A stretch of 30,835 bases of DNA from JABMMZ01 sp964600345 (GCA_964600345.1 CAZRKA010000013.1:1-30835), one strand, 5' to 3'. Counted from the first letter of the stretch, positions 1 to 9,084 are shown. The notes: generated from the sequence alone by a model not told the origin. Numbers and translations: made by a program.

Positions 1-999
1 ACTTTCTACAACGGCATTGATGGCTATCAGATAAAGATCGGAAGTAAAGACAAGGACAACGAAACCATCAGGGACATTCTGATATATGAAATAAAAGCCG
101 GTTACAGTGAGTTGTCTATTATCCGCGCTGAATCCGGAAAGATGAAGCTCAGCGACGACAAACGCCTGCTTTATTTTACTCTTTATAAAGGTACCAGATA
201 TGAAGAACTGGTCGAGAACAACAATTATCAGAAAACCGTACCGGCAACAACAACCTATTTTGATGAGCAGAAAATTACCTTCGACCTCAGCAATCTGGAT
301 CTGAAACAGACAGACAAAGAGCTCTTTAAAGGCAGCGCAGTGATGATGAACATCAAGGAACTGCAGCATGCCATTGATTCGGCAAGACGCGAAATCAAAA
401 AAAGAAAGAATGACACCAGAAATTTCCTCCGGCCATATTATCCAAATCCAAAGGAATTAATGCAGGGTAAAAATGTCAAAGACAGTCCTGTGCTGACCAA
501 CGATACCATCATATTGAATTTTGCCCGCGAAAGTCGTTATAACATTCTTGAACTGGCACTCGGTTCTTCGCGAAATCTGAAAAGCATCATCGAATCATCG
601 GCCCAGCAACTTGAGGATATCAAAAACGATGACAGGATGTTCACAATCAAATGGCACGAAAAATTTACACTTTCATTTGTGCTGGTAGTATTGTTTTTAC
701 TTGCAGCCCCTTTAGGAACTATAATAAGAAAGGGTGGGCTTGGTATGCCCATGGTAGTTTCGATCATCATGTTTATACTCTATTATGTCATCAACATGAT
801 AGGGATAAAAATGGGGCGGGAAGGCATATTGCCCGAATGGATGGGCGCCTGGCTGGCGAGTATCGTTCTTCTGCCGGTTGGGATTTTTGTCCTCAACCGC
901 GCCGCCAACGAATCAGCAATCTTCGACAAGGAAAAATATCAGAAACTGGTTGAGAAATTGCAGGGATTTTTTATCAGGAAGGGGAAGAGTGGAAACTGA
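1..999 (+). CDS. LptF/LptG-family LPS export permease, 3' part (5' end outside window)
   Basis: The reading frame is open from base 1 to the TGA at 997-999, so the N-terminus lies upstream of the window. Family role: LptF and LptG are the inner-membrane halves of the LptB2FG ABC transporter that extracts lipopolysaccharide for transport to the outer membrane. Seen here: a beta-rich periplasmic stretch starting FYNGIDGYQIKI, a long charged segment, and three C-terminal hydrophobic helices (around FTLSFVLVVLFLLAAPLG, MVVSIIMFILYYVINMIG and WLASIVLLPVGIFVLN). This is the usual C-terminal architecture of Bacteroidota YjgP/YjgQ proteins. I cannot tell LptF from LptG because the N-terminal membrane part is missing. 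The next gene is convergent. Family assignment is good; the exact paralog is open. Confidence 0.85.
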   Translation, partial: TFYNGIDGYQIKIGSKDKDNETIRDILIYEIKAGYSELSIIRAESGKMKLSDDKRLLYFTLYKGTRYEELVENNNYQKTVPATTTYFDEQKITFDLSNLDLKQTDKELFKGSAVMMNIKELQHAIDSARREIKKRKNDTRNFLRPYYPNPKELMQGKNVKDSPVLTNDTIILNFARESRYNILELALGSSRNLKSIIESSAQQLEDIKNDDRMFTIKWHEKFTLSFVLVVLFLLAAPLGTIIRKGGLGMPMVVSIIMFILYYVINMIGIKMGREGILPEWMGAWLASIVLLPVGIFVLNRAANESAIFDKEKYQKLVEKLQGFFIRKGKSGN

Positions 1000-1044
1000 T
1001 TGACTGAACAATTGATTAACTGACTCGTAGAATATTGAAGACTT

Positions 1045-1086
1045 TTGATTGATTGATCCATCAATTTATCAATAATCAATCAATCA
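1045..1086. repeat. Inverted repeat made of TGAT/ATCA units between convergent genes
   Basis: TGATTGATTGAT at 1046-1057 is perfectly complementary to ATCAATCAATCA at 1075-1086 (12 bp, 17-nt loop). The right arm overlaps the TGA stop of the minus-strand lipoprotein gene. It sits where two converging transcripts end, so a bidirectional terminator is possible. The stem is AT-rich and there is no clear T tract on either strand, so function is uncertain. Confidence 0.4.
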
Positions 1087-3189
1087 TTCCCTCAGCCTCA
1101 TCACCCATAAACCTCTTCCAAAAGTAGAAGCCCAAAGGGTCGAATCGCGTTCAAAATATTTCAGCTCGGTTACAATACTGGCCGGTAATCCGCTTCCCAG
1201 AATTTCCCATTTACCGCTTTCATAAATAAAGACCGAATTATTACTGCCGCATATCCATTTCCCGTTTGCTTCAAGAATGGTATTAACGGGCAAATTTGGC
1301 AATCCTTCCGAAATGTTGTCGAAAGTTCTGCCACCGTCGTTGGAAATATATACTTTGTGCAGCGCCTTTCCATTTTTGTCGAAAGCCTCCAGACTCAATG
1401 CGATATCGCCATTTTTGCCGATATGGATATCAGTGATACTTCTCCAGCTGAGTATGGGCAGCGATTTACTCATGTCTTCCCAGTTACTTCCTCCGTCGGT
1501 GCTGTGTAAGAGTTTGTTTTTTAATTCTCCTTCCCAGGAAGGATCGTCCTTGCATATCCAGATATCATTTTCATCTTCCGGGTTGACAAAAAATGCTTTT
1601 ATTTTCCTGTCTGCTTCAAGTCCTGAGCTTAAAATTTCGAAATACCTGCCACGCGATTTCCTGTACAAATGCATATTGGCGAGATAAAAATTTCCGCTCT
1701 CCCTGATGTAAGAGAGTCTGAAATCGAATCCGGTCATTTCGTTTCCTGCATGCTGGTAATTAAAGCTCATACCCGCATCAGCGGTAATAAAATTCATTTG
1801 TGCAAAACCGCATGAAAAAGTGGCACTGTCATCCATAGAAACAACACGGCCGCCGTCTCCGTACATAGAACTGCAATACCACTTGCTGTTGCGGTATATC
1901 ATAATGCCATTGTCCTGGGTTCCGCAAACAATGATGTCTTTTGGCGATCGGTCAAAACCAAACATCAGCGTTGTATTCAGATTGCCTGAAGAAGAAGTAA
2001 GTGAAGTCCAGTTTATCCCGTTGTCTTCTGAAATGTCAACACCGCCGTCGGTTGCTGTATAAACAGCATTTCCTGCGGCATATATCATGTTAATATCGTC
2101 GTGCATGTGGATATTGCTACCTTTGACCGGCGATCCTGCCTCCCTGAAGCTGTTGCCTTTGTCGCTGCTGATACTCAGTCTGACAGTCCCCAGCCATATA
2201 TTTTCTTTTGCACCATTATCTGAAGGCGTGATGCAAAAGCTCATGCGCGCCTGATTGATCTGGCAGGCATTTCTGTTCAGCAGTTTATATTTTCTTTCTG
2301 CATCCCATCTCAATTCAAGTATATAAACACGTTCCTGCTGGTTGACCAGATAAATTTTTCCTTTGTCGGCAATAGAGAAACCACCGCTTTGCCTGCAGTA
2401 TGCATTGTAATTCAATCCGCAGGCCATGCTGATTTCAGCACTGAGATCAATCCAGGTTTTTCCACCGTCGCGGCTCGTTAAAATCCCGTTTCCGCTTATA
2501 ATTATATTGTTTTCATTATGAGGGTCAACATAGATATTCTTGAGATTGTATTTGCTTTCGAAAATCTTTTCCCAGTTTAATCCTCCGTTAATACTTTGGT
2601 AAATATCGTGGCTGCTGATGCAGAGAAGCCTGCTTTCTTTCTTTGTGTCTGTAATTGCTATATCCCGGCATTGATTGAGGTTGTATTCTTCAGGATCAAA
2701 ACTCAGACTGTTGCGCTGCCATGTTTCTCCGTTGTCGAAAGATTCGAATAAACCATATCCGTATTGCCTCGAATTGCCGATATCCATAGCCGAACAGGCA
2801 ATAAGATGTCTGCTGTTGAGTCTGAAACGGAGTATTGAAGAAATTCCCGTCGAAAATGCAAACGGGAGTTTTTGAGTCCAGGTTTTTCCGCCATCTGTAG
2901 TTTTGAATAAACCGGATGTGGCATGCCCTATAAGTATCTCTTCCTTATTTTTAGGATGCACATTGACGCACATGAATCGCCCCGAACCATGCGGTGAAAT
3001 GTTGTTGTCTGCCGCAAGGGGAACAGGAGATCCAAATGGCCCGAAAGCTTTCCATACATTGGGCTCGGGTAAATAAAAATCACTTTGTGGATTTGTAACG
3101 GAAGTATTCAAAGCCTTTTGTTGCCGGCTTCCGCATCTTATCAATACAAATGTCAGCAATAGAAGTATAATCGTGATTTTTTTATTCAT
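1084..3189 (-). CDS. BNR/Asp-box (sortilin-like) beta-propeller lipoprotein
   Basis: A 701-residue protein with a lipoprotein-type signal: a hydrophobic stretch ends at Cys19 (FVLIRCG), a loose Bacteroidota lipobox, so it is probably anchored in an envelope membrane. The body carries at least eight Asp-box motifs (S/T-x-D-x-G-x-T/N-W/F), for example TTDGGKTW at 97-104, SFDNGETW, SRDGGKTW, SEDNGINW, STDGGSNW and SNDGGRTF. These mark the BNR/VPS10-type beta-propeller seen in sialidases and sortilin. I see no sialidase FRIP motif and no C-terminal T9SS sorting domain, so enzymatic activity is not supported; a binding or scaffold role is a guess. Its start overlaps the 3' end of the upstream transporter gene by 8 bp, which indicates translational coupling. 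Confidence 0.8.
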   Translation of the reverse strand: MNKKITIILLLLTFVLIRCGSRQQKALNTSVTNPQSDFYLPEPNVWKAFGPFGSPVPLAADNNISPHGSGRFMCVNVHPKNKEEILIGHATSGLFKTTDGGKTWTQKLPFAFSTGISSILRFRLNSRHLIACSAMDIGNSRQYGYGLFESFDNGETWQRNSLSFDPEEYNLNQCRDIAITDTKKESRLLCISSHDIYQSINGGLNWEKIFESKYNLKNIYVDPHNENNIIISGNGILTSRDGGKTWIDLSAEISMACGLNYNAYCRQSGGFSIADKGKIYLVNQQERVYILELRWDAERKYKLLNRNACQINQARMSFCITPSDNGAKENIWLGTVRLSISSDKGNSFREAGSPVKGSNIHMHDDINMIYAAGNAVYTATDGGVDISEDNGINWTSLTSSSGNLNTTLMFGFDRSPKDIIVCGTQDNGIMIYRNSKWYCSSMYGDGGRVVSMDDSATFSCGFAQMNFITADAGMSFNYQHAGNEMTGFDFRLSYIRESGNFYLANMHLYRKSRGRYFEILSSGLEADRKIKAFFVNPEDENDIWICKDDPSWEGELKNKLLHSTDGGSNWEDMSKSLPILSWRSITDIHIGKNGDIALSLEAFDKNGKALHKVYISNDGGRTFDNISEGLPNLPVNTILEANGKWICGSNNSVFIYESGKWEILGSGLPASIVTELKYFERDSTLWASTFGRGLWVMRLRE

Positions 3190-3949
3190 ACTGTCTGTCA
3201 GCCGATTTGATCATCGATTCAGACAACTCATTGCCCAGATAGCGGTCTATTGCATTGTGAACGAGATAAAGCAGAGGTGTAATCAATATGGCCACCGAAA
3301 ACTTATAGATATAATTCATGATGCCGATGGCCAGTACCTGTTTCAGACTCCAGTCGCTGCCTATGTAAAAAGCGATGAATAAAACAATAAAGCTGTCAAT
3401 TAATTGAGAAACCAGAGTCGATCCGGTGCTTCGCAACCAGAGATATTTGTTGCCCGAATTTTTCTTGATGAAGTGAAATACCCATACATCGATTAACTGT
3501 CCGACCAGAAATGCCACCAGCGATCCGATAATGATCCATAGGCCCTGTCCAAAAACAGCACTGTAGGCATTTTGCATATCCGGAATTGATTTGTTTGCGC
3601 CACTGCCAATCCACCAGTCTGCAGGTTCAGATTCTATGGCAAAATACACCATCACAAAGGCATAGGCAATCATAGCGGCGGCAATATAACTCAGCAGCCT
3701 TACGCCTTTTTTTCCGTAGTATTCGTTGATGATATCGGTCATGACAAATACAACAGGCCAGAGCAAAACCCCACAGGTTAACTGAAACGATAAATGTTCG
3801 AATCCTAAAATGGATATATCGAAGGTTTTAATTCCAAGACTCGACTCTAGCGAAAAAATCTTTGCACCGATAAATTCGGCTACTATGGCATTGGTAATAA
3901 AGAAACTGCCAAGTATGATAAAGAGTTTTGTTTTTTTATCGGTTTTCAA
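3182..3949 (-). CDS. yhhQ: Queuosine precursor transporter (YhhQ/VUT family)
   Basis: A 255-residue integral membrane protein with about six to seven hydrophobic helices. The N-terminal part (NAIVAEFIGAKIF, then a helix ending in VVFVMTDIINEYYGKK) is characteristic of the YhhQ/TIGR00697 'vitamin uptake-like' family. Members import queuosine precursors such as preQ0 or preQ1 for modification of tRNA wobble position 34. A further typical segment is LVAFLVGQLIDVWVF, followed by the LVSQLIDSFIVLFIAF helix. Length fits the family. It lies 5 nt downstream of the beta-CASP nuclease-like gene and overlaps the next gene by 8 bp, so the three are probably cotranscribed. No queuosine biosynthesis gene is visible nearby, which fits a salvage role but does not prove it. 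Confidence 0.88.
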   Translation of the reverse strand: MKTDKKTKLFIILGSFFITNAIVAEFIGAKIFSLESSLGIKTFDISILGFEHLSFQLTCGVLLWPVVFVMTDIINEYYGKKGVRLLSYIAAAMIAYAFVMVYFAIESEPADWWIGSGANKSIPDMQNAYSAVFGQGLWIIIGSLVAFLVGQLIDVWVFHFIKKNSGNKYLWLRSTGSTLVSQLIDSFIVLFIAFYIGSDWSLKQVLAIGIMNYIYKFSVAILITPLLYLVHNAIDRYLGNELSESMIKSADRQYE

Positions 3950-3954
3950 ATGCG

Positions 3955-5361
3955 TCAGTCGAGTATAAATTCTTCTCCCTTATTTGGAATTTCAATATTG
4001 AGGAAACCGACATTAACCAGCTTTTCTGCCCAGGATTTCTGAGTCTCGTATTCGCCGTGAACAAGGAATAGTTTCCTTACTGCACCTGCATTCTGCGAAC
4101 TCAGATATTCCAGCATTTCGTTGTAATCACCGTGGGCACTGAAATTTTCCATGCTTTCCACTTTAGCTTTTACACTGAAAAATTCGCCGAATATCCTGAC
4201 CACTCTGTCGCCTGCCTTGAGTCTTCCCGCAAGCGAGGATTCAGAGGCAAAACCTACAAGCAGTATAGTGTTTTTTGGATCTTCAACATTGTTCTTGATA
4301 TGGTGTTTAACCCTGCCTGCTTCAGCCATACCACTGGCACTGATAATGATGCAGGGCTTTTTCATGGTATTGATTTTCTTGGATTCTTCGGCTGATTCTA
4401 CATAATGCAGATTCGGAAAGTCGAACGGGTTACCGTCGCGGCTGATGTATTCGAGTATGCTGCTGTTGAAATACTCGCGGTGTTTGGACATGATCTGCGT
4501 GGCTTTAACAGACAGCGGACTGTCGACGTACACATCTATCTTTGGCAGTTTGCCGTTGTATGCCATACGATCCAGTGCGTAAATAATTTCCTGTGTGCGG
4601 TCTATGCTGAATGCGGGGATGATGATTTTTCCCTTGTTCTCAACGCAGGTTGAGGTGACGACCTGCAGGAGTTTTTCTTCAACGTTGGTCTGAACTTCGT
4701 GCAATCTGTTGCCATAGGTGCTTTCGCAAATGATATAATCAGACTGTGGAAAAGGCGCAGGGCCTTTGATAATGGCATCATCCTTTCTGCCTATATCACC
4801 GGTAAACGTCAGTGTGATTTTTTTTCCATCCTTTTTTTTGAGATGCAAATGCAAAGCCACACTGCCAAGGATATGGCCGCTTTCAAATGTTTCCACACTT
4901 ACTTCATCGTCTAATTCCCTGAAACCGTTATGCGGCAGTTCTTCCATGTTGTCGAGCGCCTCTTTGGCATCTTCTTCGTCGTACAACGGCTCTATGGGTT
5001 TTTCCTTTTTTTCGATTTTGCGTTTGTTGATGTACTTGAGATCGCTTTCCTGAATACGGGCGCTGTCGAGCAACATAATTTCGCAAAGTGCAATAGTGCC
5101 TGCTGTCGCATATATTTTCCCCTTAAACCCGTCTTTATATAGTTTAGGCAATAAACCGCTGTGATCTATATGCGCGTGAGATAGAATTACATAACTGATT
5201 TCGCGGGGGTCGAATCCCCAGTGTGCGTTGAGCGGACGTGTGTCATGTCCTTCCCCCTGATACATGCCGCAGTCGAGAAGTATTTTTTTTCCTGAATCTG
5301 TAGTTAGCAAATGTTTACTGCCTGTAACAGTTCTTGCGGCTCCATGAAAGGCTATTTTCAT
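3955..5361 (-). CDS. Metallo-beta-lactamase / beta-CASP fold RNA-processing-type hydrolase
   Basis: A 468-residue cytosolic protein with no signal peptide. The zinc-binding HxHxDH signature is present as HAHIDH at residues 62-67, followed by the conserved FTGDIGR and ESTYGNR blocks, then the beta-CASP insertion (IIPAFSIDRTQEI...) and the C-terminal RNA-specificity block with HHIKNN and NFSAHGDYNEM. This order is that of CPSF73-like proteins, which cleave or trim RNA with two zinc ions. Bacterial members of this YSH1-type group (COG1236) are poorly characterised. The start ATG is at 5361. A 7-bp inverted repeat lies directly upstream. It is probably the first gene of a unit with the queuosine transporter and the beta-propeller lipoprotein. 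Fold assignment is strong; the substrate is unknown. Confidence 0.88.
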   Translation of the reverse strand: MKIAFHGAARTVTGSKHLLTTDSGKKILLDCGMYQGEGHDTRPLNAHWGFDPREISYVILSHAHIDHSGLLPKLYKDGFKGKIYATAGTIALCEIMLLDSARIQESDLKYINKRKIEKKEKPIEPLYDEEDAKEALDNMEELPHNGFRELDDEVSVETFESGHILGSVALHLHLKKKDGKKITLTFTGDIGRKDDAIIKGPAPFPQSDYIICESTYGNRLHEVQTNVEEKLLQVVTSTCVENKGKIIIPAFSIDRTQEIIYALDRMAYNGKLPKIDVYVDSPLSVKATQIMSKHREYFNSSILEYISRDGNPFDFPNLHYVESAEESKKINTMKKPCIIISASGMAEAGRVKHHIKNNVEDPKNTILLVGFASESSLAGRLKAGDRVVRIFGEFFSVKAKVESMENFSAHGDYNEMLEYLSSQNAGAVRKLFLVHGEYETQKSWAEKLVNVGFLNIEIPNKGEEFILD

Positions 5362-5362
5362 G

Positions 5363-5387
5363 TAGCAATAATAATTAAAAATTGCTA
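5363..5387. repeat. Short inverted repeat upstream of the beta-CASP hydrolase gene
   Basis: TAGCAAT at 5363-5369 and ATTGCTA at 5381-5387 form a perfect 7-bp inverted repeat with an 11-nt AT-rich loop, immediately upstream of the ATG at 5361 (minus strand) and 3' of the OmpA-family gene. It could be an operator or a weak terminator; no T tract or promoter match decides between them. Confidence 0.3.
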
Positions 5388-5428
5388 ATACTTACATCTG
5401 ACGGGTTTTTACAATCCCTCATTCCGGC

Positions 5429-7102
5429 TTATAAGTCGGTTATTTTGAATTCAACCCTTCTGTTGTTGAATCTTCCGCTTTCGGTATCATTGCTGTCAAC
5501 AGGTTCTTCCTGTCCGAATCCTATTGCCGTCAGTCGCTCCTCGCTGATACCGTTTTCGATCAGGTAAGCAACTACTGCATTGGCTCGGTTCTGCGAAAGT
5601 TCGATATTGTCCCTGCTTTTGCCGCGGTTGTCTGTATGTCCGCTGATTTCAACCTTCATGCCGGGGTAGGTATTCATAAAATCGATGAGGCTGTCGAGTG
5701 TCTCATACGATTCAGGTAAAAGTTCCCAACTGGCAGTTTCGAACCTGATATTTTTCAGTATGATGCTTTGCCCGACTTTAGGATTTGTAAAATTCCCTGC
5801 CATGGAATCCGTGTCGGAATGATCTGTGTTGTCGGCAATTTTCAGTTCACACGTATTAATATTGCACGGACATTTTGAATCGCTTCCAATTTCTACCAAT
5901 ACCACATCGTCTATCAGGTAATATATTTCGCCCGGATTTTCAACTTCTTCCTCATAAACCTTATACAGTTTTAAATCGGCTGCTTCCGTGAAATTGCCGA
6001 TGTAAAGGTATTGTTCGCCGCCATTTGCTGTGAAACGACCGCTGAGTACCATCCAGTTTTCGCGGCAACCAAGCACTATGTCCGGGTGAGATTGAAATAC
6101 TATGCCATTCTTACGGCCTTCTTCTATTGAAGGAAAAAACATCGGCTTAGCGCTAAGGGTAACAGAGATTCCGTTAAATGCCATTGCATTTTCCTGTTTC
6201 AGCTTTACTTTAAACTGCAGACAATATTCCTTGCCTGCCTGTAGCGGGACTCTGAGCTCGTTTCTGAGGACTTCATAATTGACGCCCATGACCCTGAACC
6301 CGGCGTAACAATTGTCTTTGATTTTATAAATATCCGGTGTTTCGTTCGAACTGCCCCAGTACCTGGCATAAGGATCGTTATTGATTTCAATCTGGCTTAC
6401 GTGTTGCCGGCCCATTTTCTCGCTCTTCATTTCGAAGTCGCCGTTCTGTATGATATTGGCCGGAGAATTAGGGAAGGTATTGACATGCATCAGGGCCTTG
6501 GCAGCAGGGTGTTGTTCCAGGAAAAAGGAATCGCTGCTGTTACTGCCTCGTTGGACTTTATTTAATTCATTCTGTTTTTTTGCAAATTTTGCAGGATCGC
6601 CGAATACATTACCGGGCAAGGAGGTTTTGTAACTGAAACGGATGGTGCCGTGCGATTCAGAAACATAAGCGTTGCTGAGCGAATCGGTATGTATCTGTAT
6701 TGTGTCGCTGCCGTGATACCAGGTGCCGGTATCGAGTACGACGCTGAGCTGGCAAGCCCCCATGATGTAATTTCTCTTCATCATTACGATGCCTTCTGCA
6801 TTGTAATACAACCATTCGCCGTCGCGGTAGGAAACATTGTTTTTAATAGTGTAAACACCAAGGCAAACTGTTACTCCATCCGGATTGTAAAATGTCCACT
6901 GACCTGTTCTGAGGGTGTTGCTTATTTTTCCGCCGTAGCTGGTTTTAATAGTGACGGACTTTGTTTTACCCCTTGCAATACAGTTGCCTTCTTCGTCGTA
7001 TACACAGGGATCCTGGGCAGAAATTTCCGGGGCAATAATTAATAACAGTAACAGTGGTAACAGTGCTTTCATCAATGCATTGAAAACGTTCATCGTTGTC
7101 AT
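5429..7102 (-). CDS. OmpA-family outer-membrane protein with MORN-like N-terminus
   Basis: About 557 residues. An N-terminal signal peptide (hydrophobic ALLPLLLLLIIAPEISAQ) precedes a YwqK/MORN_2-like segment with GQWTFYNPDG and GEWLYYNAEG repeats. Next comes a beta-rich middle domain beginning IIQNGDFE, resembling jelly-roll carbohydrate-binding modules in Bacteroidota OmpA proteins. The C-terminal 110 or so residues are a clear OmpA/MotB peptidoglycan-binding domain: ISGHTDNRG, SQNRANAVVAYL, GFGQEEPVDSN and NNRRVEFKI. Likely role: anchoring the outer envelope to peptidoglycan. The start could be 7102 or the Met codon at 7093; both leave a usable signal peptide. It diverges from yidC across a 74-bp spacer. 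Confidence 0.85.
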   Translation of the reverse strand: MTTMNVFNALMKALLPLLLLLIIAPEISAQDPCVYDEEGNCIARGKTKSVTIKTSYGGKISNTLRTGQWTFYNPDGVTVCLGVYTIKNNVSYRDGEWLYYNAEGIVMMKRNYIMGACQLSVVLDTGTWYHGSDTIQIHTDSLSNAYVSESHGTIRFSYKTSLPGNVFGDPAKFAKKQNELNKVQRGSNSSDSFFLEQHPAAKALMHVNTFPNSPANIIQNGDFEMKSEKMGRQHVSQIEINNDPYARYWGSSNETPDIYKIKDNCYAGFRVMGVNYEVLRNELRVPLQAGKEYCLQFKVKLKQENAMAFNGISVTLSAKPMFFPSIEEGRKNGIVFQSHPDIVLGCRENWMVLSGRFTANGGEQYLYIGNFTEAADLKLYKVYEEEVENPGEIYYLIDDVVLVEIGSDSKCPCNINTCELKIADNTDHSDTDSMAGNFTNPKVGQSIILKNIRFETASWELLPESYETLDSLIDFMNTYPGMKVEISGHTDNRGKSRDNIELSQNRANAVVAYLIENGISEERLTAIGFGQEEPVDSNDTESGRFNNRRVEFKITDL

Positions 7103-7137
7103 TTATTATCTGCCTCCCGAAAATAAGAAAAAAACAA

Positions 7138-7145
7138 TACCTTTG
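7138..7145 (+). promoter_or_regulatory. Bacteroidota -7 promoter element (TACCTTTG) for yidC
   Basis: A perfect match to the TAnnTTTG -7 consensus of the Bacteroidota primary sigma factor, followed directly by GCAGCC. The yidC ATG is 31 nt downstream, giving a short leader. No convincing -33 TTG is visible. Confidence 0.6.
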
Positions 7146-7176
7146 CAGCCCTAAATTTTTATTAAAAAAACCCGGA

Positions 7177-9015
7177 ATGGATCGTAATTCATATATTGGA
7201 CTAGGCCTAATCTTTTTGCTGCTGATAGGTTACTTTTATTTAAATCAACCCAGCAAGGAAGAACAGGCAGCCCAGAAACGCTACTCTGACTCAATTCAGA
7301 ATGTAAAACTAAATGAGGCAAAATTAATTGAGCAGGCAGCGATAAAAGCTCAGAAAGAAAGAGACAGCCTTGCAGCAGTATTAAAGCAGGACAGCAATGC
7401 ACTTAAAACCGTATACGGAGGCTTTTCTGCTCATATCCTGGGTGAAGAACAAAATCAGGTTATTGAAAATGAAGACATCAGGGTTACATTTTCGAATAAA
7501 GGAGGAACAGTAAAGCAGGTTGAACTCAAAAAATACAAGACAGACAGCAGGAAACCGGTGCTGCTGATGGATGATAAGAATTACGAGAACTCTCTTTTCC
7601 TGACCATAGACCGCAAGAAAATCAATTCGGGCGATTTCTATTGGAAAATTCACAGCGCAGATGCTTCACGAATCGTTTACAGATTGTACTACGGCGATTC
7701 GTATATAGAGAATTCATATACACTGCCTTCAAAGGGCTATAATCTTGAATATTTGCTGAGCAGTAAAGGCATGTCCGCATTGATGCAGGGTTCTGAACCT
7801 TCAATACAGATACGCAACGACCTGCCATTGCAGGAAAGAGATATTGAAGAAGAAAAGAAGAAGACCACCATTTATTTCAAAACGCCGGAAGAAAGTGCAG
7901 ACTATATCTCTGAAACCAGTAATGAAGTAATGACACTCGAGCAGGATGTCAACTGGGTGAGTTTGAAACAGCAGTTTTTCAATACAACACTTTATTCTGA
8001 AAAACCGTTTAAAAAAGGAAGCGTTATAGCAACGCGTGACGCTGTTTCTTCTAAAAATGTTAAAAACATGTCTGCGGGGTTGCTGCTGCCGGTAGATAAC
8101 GGCAATGAAATAAATCTGAAATTTAAATATTTCTTCGGCCCCAATCATTATCAAACACTGAAGGATCAGCAAATCGGACTCGACAAGATTATACCACTCG
8201 GCTGGGGCATATTCGGCTGGATGAACAGGTTTATGATTATTCCGATTTTCAATTTTCTTCAGAAATATCTGAGCAATTACGGGATAATCATTTTACTGCT
8301 GACGCTGATTATTAAGACTCTGTTGCTGCCACTCGTCTTCAAATCCTATAAATCGACCGCTAAAATGCGTTTGCTGAAACCGGAAATGGACGAGATCAAG
8401 GAAAAGTACAAAGATGATATGCAGACGATTCAGGTCGAAAATCTGAAGCTATACAAAAAAGCCGGTGTTAATCCGCTTGGAGGCTGTCTGCCAATGTTGC
8501 TACAAATGCCTATTTTGATTGCAGTGTTTCAGTTTGTACCATCCGCATTCGAATTCAGGCAGCAGGCTTTCCTATGGGCCGACGACCTTTCCATCTATGA
8601 TTCAATCTGGAATTTCGGCAAGATTCCGGTGATCGATTATATCTACGGCGACCACGTGAGTTTGTTTACCCTTCTGATGACCATTTCAACCCTGATCTAC
8701 ACCAGAATGAATAATCAGATCACCGGCGGCATGAACGAGCAGATGAAGTATATCAGCTATCTGATGCCGATTTTATTCCTGGGTTTCTTCAACAAATACG
8801 CTGCAGCACTGACTTATTATTACTTCCTGAGCAACGTGGTGACATTTACCCAGCAGTGGTTCATTAAGAAGTTTGTAGACGAGGATAAACTGAAGGCTCA
8901 GATACACGAGTCGAAGAATAAGAAGACTGACGACAAGAAATCAGCCTTTCAGAAAAGACTCGAAGAAATGGCTAAAGCCAAGGGTGTGAACACTGCCAAA
9001 ACGAGAAAAAAGTAA
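7177..9015 (+). CDS. yidC: Membrane protein insertase YidC
   Basis: A 612-residue protein of the YidC/Oxa1/Alb3 family, which inserts and folds inner-membrane proteins with or without SecYEG. Start chosen at ATG 7177 (MDRNSYIGLG), the standard Bacteroidota N-terminus. An upstream in-frame TTG/ATG extension would precede the promoter element and is unlikely. Seen: an N-terminal signal-anchor helix (residues about 6-22), a large periplasmic domain to about residue 340, then the conserved insertase core with YGIIILLLTLIIKTLLLPLVFKSY, the cytosolic loop around KYKDDMQ, the family hallmark NPLGGCLPMLLQMPILIAVF, two later membrane segments, and a very basic C-terminal tail ending TARKK-like, typical for ribosome contact. 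Confidence 0.97.
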   Translation: MDRNSYIGLGLIFLLLIGYFYLNQPSKEEQAAQKRYSDSIQNVKLNEAKLIEQAAIKAQKERDSLAAVLKQDSNALKTVYGGFSAHILGEEQNQVIENEDIRVTFSNKGGTVKQVELKKYKTDSRKPVLLMDDKNYENSLFLTIDRKKINSGDFYWKIHSADASRIVYRLYYGDSYIENSYTLPSKGYNLEYLLSSKGMSALMQGSEPSIQIRNDLPLQERDIEEEKKKTTIYFKTPEESADYISETSNEVMTLEQDVNWVSLKQQFFNTTLYSEKPFKKGSVIATRDAVSSKNVKNMSAGLLLPVDNGNEINLKFKYFFGPNHYQTLKDQQIGLDKIIPLGWGIFGWMNRFMIIPIFNFLQKYLSNYGIIILLLTLIIKTLLLPLVFKSYKSTAKMRLLKPEMDEIKEKYKDDMQTIQVENLKLYKKAGVNPLGGCLPMLLQMPILIAVFQFVPSAFEFRQQAFLWADDLSIYDSIWNFGKIPVIDYIYGDHVSLFTLLMTISTLIYTRMNNQITGGMNEQMKYISYLMPILFLGFFNKYAAALTYYYFLSNVVTFTQQWFIKKFVDEDKLKAQIHESKNKKTDDKKSAFQKRLEEMAKAKGVNTAKTRKK

Positions 9016-9029
9016 ATTCGGACAAAGGG

Positions 9030-9058
9030 TCAGAAACTCTTTATCTGATTTTTATTTA
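9030..9058 (+). terminator. Possible weak intrinsic terminator after yidC
   Basis: TCAGA at 9030-9034 pairs with TCTGA at 9044-9048 and is followed by a T-rich run (TTTTTATTT). The stem is only 5 bp and AT-rich, so termination strength is doubtful. Confidence 0.35.
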
Positions 9059-9060
9059 AA

Positions 9061-9084
9061 CCGGCATTAATTTAAAATTGCCGG
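9061..9084 (+). promoter_or_regulatory. Palindrome overlapping a -7-like element upstream of the GMC oxidoreductase
   Basis: CCGGCA at 9061-9066 and TGCCGG at 9079-9084 form a perfect 6-bp inverted repeat with a 12-nt AT spacer. Inside it lies TAAAATTG (9073-9080), one mismatch from TAnnTTTG. The start codon is 31 nt past the palindrome. The arrangement fits a repressor site on a promoter, but it could also act as a hairpin. Confidence 0.35.

Noticed and set aside
1045..1086. Repeated TGAT/ATCA units as a CRISPR array
   Set aside because: Units are 4 bp with no spacers and no cas genes nearby; it is a simple inverted repeat.
4766..5053. Plus-strand open frame opposite the beta-CASP hydrolase gene
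   Set aside because: Low-complexity Ser/Leu-rich translation, antisense to conserved motifs; a shadow of the real gene.
7096..7176. N-terminal extension of YidC from an upstream in-frame start
   Set aside because: It would start upstream of the promoter element at 7138-7145, and MDRNSYIG at 7177 is the family-typical N-terminus.
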